From JAZDJP01 sp043803805 (lineage in GTDB: Bacteria; Planctomycetota; JAZDJP01): a stretch of 23,350 bases of DNA. Every line of letters starts with the position of its first letter. The stretch's first letter is position 1. Positions 6,922-13,995 of the stretch are shown piece after piece. Position numbers and translations under genes: made by a program. The notes beneath the pieces were generated by a model. It did no database searches, was not told the DNA's origin, and saw only the letters and a list, made by a program, of their open reading frames with translations. Location of the stretch: contig JAZDJP010000040.1 of assembly GCA_043803805.1 (NCBI GenBank), forward strand, positions 1 through 23,350, in the 5' to 3' direction.

Positions 6922-7905
6922 TCACGCCGTCAACCGCCCCGTTTCAATCTCCCGGATGAGATTTTCAAGAAGGGCGATTTTGTCGGGGGGGAAGCGCCAC
7001 TGGCGGCGGTTCTCGTCGGAGAGAAGCCCCTTGAGTTGCGGAATCACAAGCATCTCGGCGGCATCCTCGCTCCGGAGCGCCCGCGCCACGTAGGATTCCT
7101 CGTCGCACGTCTCGAAGAAACTCTTGATGCCTTTTGCGGGATCGCCCCCCACCCGGGCGAAGTCCTGACCGTAGATGTGAAGGCTGAAAACGTGGTCGGA
7201 GTAGCTCCCCACCTTCACCGGCCGATTCGCTTTCGCGGCGATGTCCTTCGCGATCATCTGCTGGAGAAACGTGATTCCAATTAAATTATCCGGCCAGGCC
7301 TTGTAGAGGTCGCGGCTGCGCCAGTGGGTGCTTAAATTCAGCACGAGATTCCCGTCGGCGTCCTCCGGACAGCGGAATTGCATCTCCCGCAGGCACGGGA
7401 CGTCCTCCTTCAGGAACGGATCGAGCCAGGGCGCCGGGGTGGAGGCGACCGCCCGGCGGGTGTGCGGGGTCTTCGCGACGCGCTCGATGGCGAGCGCCAC
7501 CTGGTCCACCGTCCCGCCATCCGGCCCCGGGTGGGCGAAAAGCCTCTGGTGGTACGTGTAGGGCCACTCCGTCGCGGCGAGTTCCCCGTGGATGGAGGCC
7601 TTGAGTTTTTCCACCGGCACCACGAGATGGTCCTTCACTCCGAGAAACTCGGCGATGTAGGTCCCGATTTCGCAGAAGGACACCGCCGGGTAGCGCGGCT
7701 GGGCGAAGGGATCCAGAATTTCCACGAGGACGCGGGCGTCGCGGCTGGGCGGGTCCATGAACGACCCGTCCGGATTCTTCCGGTCGTACTCCGTCCGCAT
7801 GGCCAATCCGTTCTCCCACACCGCCTTCATGGCGCGGTAGTGGGCGCGGGGAATGGACTCGGCGACGACGTGAAGAGTGGGCAGGCGGCCGGGGTTCGTG
7901 GACAT
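6922..7905 (-). CDS. thyA: Thymidylate synthase (ThyA superfamily), archaeal-like
   Basis: ThyA enzymes methylate dUMP to dTMP with methylene-tetrahydrofolate. The 327-residue protein has the catalytic Cys171 in VPCLREMQF, matching PCHxxxQF with the usual His replaced by Leu. It also has WRSRDLYKAWPDNLIG (195-210), the phosphate and uracil-binding segment in the form I associate with archaeal enzymes (RSHDxxGAWPxNxxG), and FSLHIYGQDF near 240-249. The related dCMP hydroxymethylases cannot be excluded. ATG 7905 is chosen because GGGAGG precedes it by 7-8 bases; the open frame continues upstream only through the octamer repeats. It is downstream of the methyltransferase-PDZ gene with the repeat element between. 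Confidence 0.8.
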   Translation of the reverse strand: MSTNPGRLPTLHVVAESIPRAHYRAMKAVWENGLAMRTEYDRKNPDGSFMDPPSRDARVLVEILDPFAQPRYPAVSFCEIGTYIAEFLGVKDHLVVPVEKLKASIHGELAATEWPYTYHQRLFAHPGPDGGTVDQVALAIERVAKTPHTRRAVASTPAPWLDPFLKEDVPCLREMQFRCPEDADGNLVLNLSTHWRSRDLYKAWPDNLIGITFLQQMIAKDIAAKANRPVKVGSYSDHVFSLHIYGQDFARVGGDPAKGIKSFFETCDEESYVARALRSEDAAEMLVIPQLKGLLSDENRRQWRFPPDKIALLENLIREIETGRLTA

Positions 7906-7953
7906 GCGGATTCCTCCCGTAATAAATCGAGGATGTTCGTGATGCCGCCCCAT

Positions 7954-7991
7954 GAGTCTGGAGAGTCCGCGAGTCGGCGAGTCAGGGAGTC
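7954..7991 (+). repeat. Octamer array 3a, (GAGTCNNN)x5
   Basis: GAGTC occurs at 7954, 7963, 7971, 7979 and 7987 (spacings 9, 8, 8, 8). Together with the GACTC array at 8067-8095 it forms a loose inverted pair around a C-rich stretch and a TTTTTCTGCGAGTCACAGG segment. The element fills the whole gap between the methyltransferase-PDZ and thymidylate synthase genes. Confidence 0.8.
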
Positions 7992-8066
7992 TACCCCCCT
8001 CCCCCCTGAACTTTCCACCTCTCTGACTCCGTCGGTTTTTCTGCGAGTCACAGGCCACAGGTCCGG

Positions 8067-8095
8067 GACTCGGTGACTCGAAGACTCACCGACTA
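8067..8095 (-). repeat. Octamer array 3b, (GACTCNNN)x3 plus a partial unit
   Basis: GACTC occurs at 8067, 8075 and 8083, with GACTA at 8091, exactly 8 bases apart. The partial unit is five bases from the stop codon of the methyltransferase-PDZ gene (8100-8102). In the sense of that gene the array reads GAGTC, as for arrays 1 and 2. Confidence 0.8.
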
Positions 8096-8099
8096 CTTC

Positions 8100-9131
8100 T
8101 TACCAAAGCGTCACCTCGATTTTCACCTTCCGTTTTCCGCGCACCATCACGAGGCGCAGTTTCTTCTCCTCGCCGACGGATTTTCGCAAGCGATGGATGT
8201 CGAGTTCCCCGACGGGACAATCGCTCACCGCGGCCAGGCGGTCCTTCGCCTTGACGCCGGCCTTCTCGGCGGGCGTGCCCGGAAGCACCTCCCCCACCGG
8301 CCAGGCGTCGCCCGTGCGCGTGATGTTCAGTCCGATCCCCAAAAGGGCCACCCCCAGACGCATGACATCGCAGGCCGCGTTCACCTCCACCCAGATGCCC
8401 TTCCCGGCCGGGACGGCCGTGATGACGGCCAGAGCCCCCGGCTCGCCGCGGTCCGAGTGATACGCGTATTCAAACGAGGCGATCCGGAAATCCGCCGTGT
8501 GGAGCGCACCCAGCCACTCCCGCGTCGCGGTCGAATCCTTCAGGGACGCGGCCGAAACGAGGATGCCGTCCTCCGCGAGCGCGCCCCGGACCCGCCGGAA
8601 CGCCTCCGCCCGCTCCCGGACGCATTCCACCGCGCGGGTGTCCACCGCCGCGTCGAAGGGCCCCCTGGGAAGCGCCTTCGTGAAATCCCCCGTCACGAAC
8701 TCGATATTTTTAATCTTGAGCGCCCCGGCCATCCGCCGCGCCTCGGCGACGGCGTTCCGGGCGAAATCCATCCCCGTGACGCGGGCCTTCTTGTTTCGCG
8801 CGGCGTACCACGTCGCGAGGTATCCGGTGGAACTCCCGAGGTCGAGGATGCGTTTCCTCTCACCGATCGCCTCCGCCGCCGCTTCCCCGGCCGCGCGGAC
8901 GGCGTCCGTGTGCATGGAGAGCACCACGGGCGCTATTTTCGGGTCGGCGGTGAAATTGGAAAACCCCTGCCAGTCCGCGAGATTGGATCCCTCGCGCTCG
9001 AGAGGCTGGAGAAGGGTCTGCACCTCGCGGGCGACCCGGGGGCCGAGTTCCTTCGCGGCCCAGTAGAAATAATCCACCGAGGTGAACCGCCGGAGGCCGA
9101 AGCGGACGAGATGCTTCTCCAGGGACGTCAT
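8100..9131 (-). CDS. SAM-dependent methyltransferase fused to a PDZ domain
   Basis: The 343-residue protein has a helical N-terminal cap (1-90), as in O-methyltransferase-like enzymes. A class I methyltransferase fold follows (about 91-240), with the SAM-binding motif ILDLGSSTGYLA (95-106), the acidic ribose-binding turn GMDFA (120-124) and VTGDF (146-150). Residues 257-343 form a PDZ domain (LGIGLNITR, then GEVLPGTPAEKAGVKAKDRL with the carboxylate-loop and GxxAExAGxxxGD-like pattern). No signal peptide or membrane helix is seen, so the PDZ domain should work in the cytoplasm, perhaps by binding a C-terminal peptide of the substrate. The substrate is unknown. ATG 9131 has only a weak Shine-Dalgarno. 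The gene ends against octamer array 3b. Confidence 0.82.
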   Translation of the reverse strand: MTSLEKHLVRFGLRRFTSVDYFYWAAKELGPRVAREVQTLLQPLEREGSNLADWQGFSNFTADPKIAPVVLSMHTDAVRAAGEAAAEAIGERKRILDLGSSTGYLATWYAARNKKARVTGMDFARNAVAEARRMAGALKIKNIEFVTGDFTKALPRGPFDAAVDTRAVECVRERAEAFRRVRGALAEDGILVSAASLKDSTATREWLGALHTADFRIASFEYAYHSDRGEPGALAVITAVPAGKGIWVEVNAACDVMRLGVALLGIGLNITRTGDAWPVGEVLPGTPAEKAGVKAKDRLAAVSDCPVGELDIHRLRKSVGEEKKLRLVMVRGKRKVKIEVTLW

Positions 9132-9325
9132 GGCCGTTCATGGTAAGCGGCGGCCCCCGCCGGCGCAATCCGAATTCCGCCGGATCCCCGCGCCGCCGGG
9201 TTCCACCTCTACCGCGTGAGGCAGGCCGCCAAGCACAAAATCACCGCGACCGGTTTCTTTTTATATATCCATCGGCGCGGGCCTGGAAACCCTTGAGCCC
9301 GGCGGCAGGGGAACGGGGGGCCGAC

Positions 9326-12300
9326 CTAGTCCGTGCGCTCGACCTTCGCGGTGGCCGTCCTTACCAGCGCCGCCTTGCCGGAACCGTCCCAGAACCGCAG
9401 CGCGGCAACCACCTCGGCGCCCACCTTCAGGTACGGGCCATCGCGCGTGACGAGCTCGACAACGAGTTTTTTACCGGCATGGACGGTGATGGTATCCCGG
9501 GCCTTGGGGTCCTCTCCCGGAAAGAACTTGCCATTGTTTCCCACGGTCGCGACGTGCATGTTCCAGGAGAGATTGACGTCCTTCTTGCCGGCGGAGTTGT
9601 CCAACTCCACGGCCACCTTGGCGTGGAGCGGCGAGCCGCCGTCGGGGCCGGGATTGTCCACGACGGGCATCCAGTCGCGCCAGAAGTAGACGTCCCCGGT
9701 CTTAATCTTGCAGTCGCCAACGGCCTCCCCGCGCTGGAGCACCACCTCGGCCCTGCCCGGCTCGACGATCTCGATTTCCACGGGGCCGGTGGTGACCTTG
9801 CCGTTCCAGAATGCGGTCCCCGCTTGCGGAACGTCGCAAGCCGCGGTCATGACGTACTTGCCGGGCGGCAGGGACTTCGACAAGATGTTTTTCCCCTCCT
9901 CGCCGACGTTCCAGAACTCACACATCAACAACGCCTGCGCTTTTTCACCGGCCTGTAAATTCACATCGGGGCGGAGAGGCATCGGCTTCGGCGGCGGGTG
10001 AATGCTCGCCGTGTACGTTTTCTTGCTTTCTTGCGCGACAAGACGCACTTTCCAACTCCATGTGTCAAGCACCCAACCCGGCAGTTTTATGGGCTGATTT
10101 CCCGCGTTCATGAGACAAGCATCCATCACAACCGGCTTCCCGGCCTCGAACTTCGCCTGCTTGGCCGACAGCCCCGCTTGGAGGCCGTTCACCGCCGAGC
10201 CCCAGGAAATGTTTTCAGCCTCCTTTCCACCCTTTTCTATCCGAATCGTCCAGACGTTTGAACTGACTTTTCCGCGAATCTGACGGATTCTATATTCGCC
10301 GGGTTTTTCGAATGAAAAAAAAGTTGAAAGAGGGATAACAAGAGTTTGTTCCTGCCCCGACGCCAGGGAGTAGCGAGTGTTGACGATATGGTTGGCGATA
10401 CGGCCCTTCACGGCTTTCCCATCAGGACCGATGACTTCCAACAACGCCGCGTTAAATGCTCCGAGGTAGAGATTTTCCTGAACATCTTCTTGGTCCATTT
10501 GCTCGAAATGGCCGACGTCCTGTATGGCTTCCTTGCCGCCGTTTCTTACGCCAAGTGTGACTTTGATGACCTCGTTCGGTGCGTATTCCGTCTTTTCCGA
10601 CCAGACGCCGCATTGAAGCCCCGCGTTCAGCCCGACCGACGCCTGGCCCCAGGAGATGTTGTCCTTCGGCACCGTCGATTTCGCGCCGCTTTTATCCCTG
10701 ACCTCGATCCTGATTGAACCGGTCTCCACCGCACCCGTCCATGCGGGAACGAGGTTCTGGGGCACGACCCTGACGTGTTTTCGCGTGTCGCCTCCCCATT
10801 GATATTTCGCTTTGACAAGGTACTCTCCTGCCGGCAAGGCATCGACATCAATCTTGGCGCCCGCAGGGGAGTTCCCGATTTTCCAGAATCCGCCGACCTC
10901 GCCAAAAACGATGGTCTCGATTTTCCGATCCTTCTTTTCGAATTCGCCAAGAGAAATATCTTCCCCTCCCGCCGACTTCGTCCAGTAGTAGATTTCTTTC
11001 CTTTCCCCGGATTCAAACGAGAGCGCGAACCGGTCCGGATGGTCCCAAGCATCCAGCCGGAGCGCTTTTCCCCCCGTATTTTCAAAATGAATAGCGAAAT
11101 TCATGGATTCGCCGGCCCTGAATACGTTTTGTCCTGCGGTTGCGATCCCCGCCTGCAGGCCGTTGACGGGCTGGCCCCAAGAAATGTTTTCAGCCTCCTT
11201 TCCACCCTTGGTCTGAATTTCAACCGCTGGTGAGCCGGCCTCGCCTATCCAGACTCCTTCCTTGCGGAGTTTTTCCAAGTACGCAACCGCCTCCGCCTTA
11301 TTGGCCTCGGTGTTCTCAACAAGGGAGTCCAGCGTCAGGGCGTACCGGAATCGCACCGCGCGGGCCCTTGCCTCCGGCGCGGCGCCGAAGAATTCCTTGA
11401 GAGAGCCCGACGAAAGCGCCGCGGTTTCCCCCGGCGCGATGATTTTGCGCTTGCCGTCGTAGATGCCGGCGTCGAGCACCGCGAGTTCTCCAGTTTTGTA
11501 GCTGAGCCCCTGACGTACGACCGCCCCCTTCTCGTCCACGAGTTCCCAGCCGGAGGAACCCCGATAGGTGCAGAGCGTCACGGGTTTGTCACCCTCGTTT
11601 CTGACAAATGCCCCGGCGCGCAATCCGTCTCGGTCTTTCGTCAACCGGACGCCAACAGACAGGCCGTTGACCGGCTGGCCCCAGGAAATGCCGTCGTTTA
11701 CGGGTGAATCCGTAGGGGCGGGTTTCAAACCCGCCCCTACATTGTCGGTTTTTTTCGTGACGTCCTCGCCCGCCCTGCACCCCGCCACCACCACCGCCAT
11801 TGCGAGAAACACCATTCCTGTGAATCCCAGCATCCAGGTATTCATCCGCGTCACAAGACGCCTCCTTTCGTCAAGAATTCCTTTCACACGCTCCTCAAGA
11901 TTCCACCGGGGATGCACGAGGCCCACCGCCGCCGGTGTGCGGTGGAAGATGCTCGTCTTCTCCGCGAGATCCAAGAGCATTTTGGCGTAACCCGGCGCGT
12001 TCCCCCGCCGCAATACATAATTGTCGCACACCTCCTCGCGGGCGCGGGCGAGTTCGCCGTTTGCCTTCCAGACAAACGGATGCCACCAGAACACGACTTC
12101 CGCGATGCGCTGAAGAAGTCCCACCAGATGATCCCGCTGAAGAACGTGGGCGCATTCGTGGACGAGAATATCGCGAAGTTCCACCGGACCGAGAAGTCCC
12201 GCCACCGGCGTCGGAAGCAAAATCATCGGCCGCGTGATGCCGAAACAGATCGGCCCCGTGATCTGCCCCGACATGCCGATCGGAGGAAGCGCGCGGACGC

Positions 12301-12880
12301 CGAGCGCATTTTTCACATCCGCCAGGACGGGCCCCATCTCGTCGTCATCCAGCGGGATGGCGCTTGTCCGGAGCGCCGTCTGGACTCCAAAACCATGAAT
12401 CAGACGAACCAGCATGACAAGAACTCCCCCCGCCCAGACGAGAAAAACGCCGCACACCGCGGCCCGAATCCGGTCCGCTCGGGAAAGCGGCGGCGACGCG
12501 GGTTTCACGGGCGTCGCCGGCGCGGTCTCCGCGCGGACGACCGGCGCCGGATGCGGGGAGACCGGGATGACGGGTTCCGAAACGGTTTGGATCGACGTCG
12601 CCGGTGCGGCCGCCGCCGGTGGGGAAACAGGTTTCTCCCTCAAGAAAGGAAGAGTAAACGTCGTGATCCCCGCCGCCTCCGCCACCACCGACACCAGCGG
12701 CGCGAGAAGCACCACCGCCAGGGCCGACAGCCACAATCCGTAACGGACGGCCGCCCCCGCCCGGCGGAAAATCCGGGAAAGCATCCAGGCCAGAGCCACC
12801 ACCACCGTGACCTGGATCAACGCATTCATCGCGGCGAGCGCCGCGGCGTCACCAAGATAAAATCGGAGAAGCGTCCTCAT
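9326..12880 (-). CDS. M56 (BlaR1/MecR1-type) membrane metalloprotease with four ISWG-repeat sensor domains
   Basis: In BlaR1-type systems a membrane protease relays an outside signal and inactivates a BlaI-type repressor. The 1184-residue protein has membrane helices near 15-35, 45-65, 140-162 and 351-368. The zinc protease site is HECAH (241-245), with EEVCDN (282-287) holding the third-ligand region. The part after the last helix is not a penicillin-binding domain but four units opening with ISWG (398, 566, 742, 891), for example ISWGQPVNGLQAGI, then beta-rich sequence with FxxGExxxFxxxxxNxGxxxxxL features as in Ig-like folds, and a final beta-rich region to 1184. Linker residues 381-391 (VGAGLKPAPTD) are encoded by palindromic element copy 3. 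The start overlaps the repressor stop (ATGA), so the two are one operon. Confidence 0.85.
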   Translation of the reverse strand: MRTLLRFYLGDAAALAAMNALIQVTVVVALAWMLSRIFRRAGAAVRYGLWLSALAVVLLAPLVSVVAEAAGITTFTLPFLREKPVSPPAAAAPATSIQTVSEPVIPVSPHPAPVVRAETAPATPVKPASPPLSRADRIRAAVCGVFLVWAGGVLVMLVRLIHGFGVQTALRTSAIPLDDDEMGPVLADVKNALGVRALPPIGMSGQITGPICFGITRPMILLPTPVAGLLGPVELRDILVHECAHVLQRDHLVGLLQRIAEVVFWWHPFVWKANGELARAREEVCDNYVLRRGNAPGYAKMLLDLAEKTSIFHRTPAAVGLVHPRWNLEERVKGILDERRRLVTRMNTWMLGFTGMVFLAMAVVVAGCRAGEDVTKKTDNVGAGLKPAPTDSPVNDGISWGQPVNGLSVGVRLTKDRDGLRAGAFVRNEGDKPVTLCTYRGSSGWELVDEKGAVVRQGLSYKTGELAVLDAGIYDGKRKIIAPGETAALSSGSLKEFFGAAPEARARAVRFRYALTLDSLVENTEANKAEAVAYLEKLRKEGVWIGEAGSPAVEIQTKGGKEAENISWGQPVNGLQAGIATAGQNVFRAGESMNFAIHFENTGGKALRLDAWDHPDRFALSFESGERKEIYYWTKSAGGEDISLGEFEKKDRKIETIVFGEVGGFWKIGNSPAGAKIDVDALPAGEYLVKAKYQWGGDTRKHVRVVPQNLVPAWTGAVETGSIRIEVRDKSGAKSTVPKDNISWGQASVGLNAGLQCGVWSEKTEYAPNEVIKVTLGVRNGGKEAIQDVGHFEQMDQEDVQENLYLGAFNAALLEVIGPDGKAVKGRIANHIVNTRYSLASGQEQTLVIPLSTFFSFEKPGEYRIRQIRGKVSSNVWTIRIEKGGKEAENISWGSAVNGLQAGLSAKQAKFEAGKPVVMDACLMNAGNQPIKLPGWVLDTWSWKVRLVAQESKKTYTASIHPPPKPMPLRPDVNLQAGEKAQALLMCEFWNVGEEGKNILSKSLPPGKYVMTAACDVPQAGTAFWNGKVTTGPVEIEIVEPGRAEVVLQRGEAVGDCKIKTGDVYFWRDWMPVVDNPGPDGGSPLHAKVAVELDNSAGKKDVNLSWNMHVATVGNNGKFFPGEDPKARDTITVHAGKKLVVELVTRDGPYLKVGAEVVAALRFWDGSGKAALVRTATAKVERTD
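10207..10234 (-). repeat. 28-bp direct repeat, copy A, inside the M56 gene
   Basis: These 28 bases are identical to 11182-11209 and encode KGGKEAENIS at the opening of the fourth ISWG unit; the second unit carries the same. Identity at the DNA level in otherwise diverged units indicates recent duplication or gene conversion between sensor units. Confidence 0.8.
11182..11209 (-). repeat. 28-bp direct repeat, copy B, inside the M56 gene
   Basis: Identical to 10207-10234, at the opening of the second ISWG unit. The two copies are 975 bases (325 codons) apart, so recombination between them would remove two units and keep the frame. Confidence 0.8.
11712..11740. repeat. Palindromic element copy 3, inside the M56 coding sequence
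   Basis: GTAGGGGCGGGTTT, one base, and AAACCCGCCCCTAC form perfect 14-bp arms. It contains all of copy 1. Read in the gene's frame it encodes the core of VGAGLKPAPT, which joins the last membrane helix to the first ISWG unit and leaves the frame open. 'GAGxKPAPT' peptides in otherwise unrelated proteins are, as I recall, a footprint of this widespread element. Confidence 0.85.
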
Positions 12881-13275
12881 GCGCGTTTCCTCCCCTTCTC
12901 GGCCGTGTCAATGAGTTTCCGGATGCGCGTGGTCTCCTCGGAGGTGAGATTCTCCCCGTCCACGAGGGCCGCCACGAGCCCCGACGCGGATCCCGCGAAG
13001 ACGGTCCGCACGAGACGCGACACGATCCCCCCCAAGGCCTGTTTGCGTTCGGTGGCCGCGGAATACACAAAACTGTTCCGCACCGCCCGACGAACCAGCC
13101 ACCCCCGTTCTTCGAGGCGCGTCATGTGAGTGAGGACGGTGTTCCGGGCCACCGGCCGCCGGGCGCGCAGAACATCCCAGACGTCCGCGACCGACGCCTC
13201 CCGGCGTTCCCAGATCACGTTCATGATCTCGAGTTGTCCGGGAGAAAGGGTTTCCGTGGAAGACATTCGGCCCAT
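12877..13275 (-). CDS. BlaI/MecI-family transcriptional repressor
   Basis: The 132-residue protein has a winged helix (LSPGQLEIMNVIWERREASV, then RNTVLTHMTRLEERGWLVRR) and the C-terminal dimerisation helices of BlaI/MecI proteins. These repressors bind as dimers and are released when the paired M56 protease is triggered. ATG 13275 is chosen because AAGGAGG lies six bases upstream; an ATG at 13266 in frame is too far from it. The gene overlaps the M56 gene by four bases. Three BlaI-type half sites overlap its own promoter (13302-13336), so it most likely represses its own operon. Confidence 0.92.
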   Translation of the reverse strand: MGRMSSTETLSPGQLEIMNVIWERREASVADVWDVLRARRPVARNTVLTHMTRLEERGWLVRRAVRNSFVYSAATERKQALGGIVSRLVRTVFAGSASGLVAALVDGENLTSEETTRIRKLIDTAEKGRKRA

Positions 13276-13301
13276 GCGAGACCTCCTTCTCAACGATTGT
13301 T

Positions 13302-13336
13302 GTAGGCATAATACCTACCCGAGTAGGCATTGACAA
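13302..13336 (-). promoter_or_regulatory. Sigma-70 promoter with three BlaI-type operator half sites
   Basis: On the minus strand TTGTCA (complement of 13331-13336), 17 bases and TATTAT (complement of 13308-13313) form a good promoter for the repressor-protease operon. GTAGGCAT (13302-13309), ATACCTAC (13311-13318, its inverse with one mismatch) and GTAGGCAT (part of 13323-13330) give three half sites over the spacer and -10. Inverted TAC/GTA-ended sites are typical of BlaI/MecI operators. Bound repressor would block polymerase. Confidence 0.75.
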
Positions 13337-13360
13337 GAAAAAAAACGAAATTATTTTTCG

Positions 13361-13384
13361 GACGGGTGAAAAAAACCGCCCGTC
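13361..13384 (-). terminator. Weak hairpin, possible terminator of the small basic-protein gene
   Basis: GACGGG (13361-13366) pairs with CCCGTC (13379-13384) around a 12-base A-rich loop. On the minus strand it follows the gene ending at 13448 and is followed by A/T-rich sequence that ends in a T-run (complement of 13338-13345). The stem is short and the T-run is not adjacent, so this is a weak call. Confidence 0.3.
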
Positions 13385-13447
13385 GCCGAGGATCCCGATG
13401 AAATCGTGATGACCGGCCGAAACGCCTGCGCCATCGCCGGACCTCCG

Positions 13448-13663
13448 TCAGATCCCCGGGGCGGTCGGGGTGGTCGGCGCGACCGGGACGGCCGGGACGA
13501 CCGACGGCAGGGACAGGGGCGGAGACGGGGGCAGCGGCAGGGGGGAAATCGCCGGGGGCGGCGTTTCGACCGTTCCCATTTTCCGCCTTAACTTTTCCTC
13601 ATGCTTTCGTTTCTTGGCGATGTCCCGCTGTCGCTTCGCAAACGCATAATTGGGCTTGGCCAT
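13448..13663 (-). CDS. Small Lys/Arg-rich conserved protein with a Pro-rich tail
   Basis: The 71-residue product begins MAKPNYAFAKRQRDIAKKRK and continues HEEKLRRKMG, the pattern of a small, highly charged protein family common in Proteobacteria and others ('PNYxFxKRQRExAKKxKxEEK'), of unknown role. Residues 33-71 are a Pro/Ala/Ser/Val tail (PPPAISPLPLPPSPPLSLPS and on), which in that family is normally short or absent. ATG 13663 follows GAGG at about 8 bases. It stands alone upstream of the BlaI operon on the same strand. Confidence 0.65.
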   Translation of the reverse strand: MAKPNYAFAKRQRDIAKKRKHEEKLRRKMGTVETPPPAISPLPLPPSPPLSLPSVVPAVPVAPTTPTAPGI

Positions 13664-13995
13664 GTTCCATCCTCATGAAGGGAAGGGTTGATCGCGGAAC
13701 CGGAGCAGGTCCCCCTTCGCCATCCCGGCACCGGGACCGGAACCCGCCCACCGCCGACAACATCAGTATACGGGACGGGAAGCGCTGGAACAAAGCGAAA
13801 TCCGATCCGCGCCAACGCGGGCGCCCGTCCGCGTTCGTCCCTTTTCCTCCTCCAACACCTTCACGCATCTCCCCAGCCGCCGACAATTCCCGCATCGGGT
13901 TCCCGTTTTCGCCCCTCATTTATCGTGTCAAATCCCGGCCCACTTCGTTAAAATCCCCGGCTGGATGCATTTACACTTAACGGAGGATGGCCTCA
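13664..13995. other. Non-coding divergent region before the DUF4091-like gene
   Basis: About 330 bases lie between the small basic-protein gene and the start at 13996, on opposite strands. I see no convincing gene. A TAAAAT near 13949 could be a -10 for the plus-strand gene, but no good -35 goes with it. CGGAGG (13981-13986) is the Shine-Dalgarno for the start at 13996. Confidence 0.4.

Noticed and set aside
7906..8058. N-terminal extension of the thymidylate synthase
   Set aside because: The extension is a translation of the octamer repeats; the GGGAGG before ATG 7905 marks the real start.
185..8095. CRISPR array as an explanation of the octamer arrays
   Set aside because: The period is 8 bases with 3-base variable parts, far too short for repeats and spacers, and no cas genes are present.
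9132..9325. Possible gene or terminator between the methyltransferase-PDZ and M56 genes
   Set aside because: No frame with a ribosome site and no stem followed by a T-run was found; it looks like plain spacer.
11775..11800. Lipobox-like VVVAGC in the M56 protein, suggesting a separate lipoprotein gene
   Set aside because: It lies at the end of the fourth membrane helix, in the middle of one continuous frame; no Shine-Dalgarno or start was found that would make the ISWG part a separate gene.
11912..13129. A 405-codon plus-strand open frame opposite the M56 and BlaI genes
   Set aside because: Antisense to HECAH-containing and winged-helix coding sequence; Arg/Asp/Pro-rich and without motifs.
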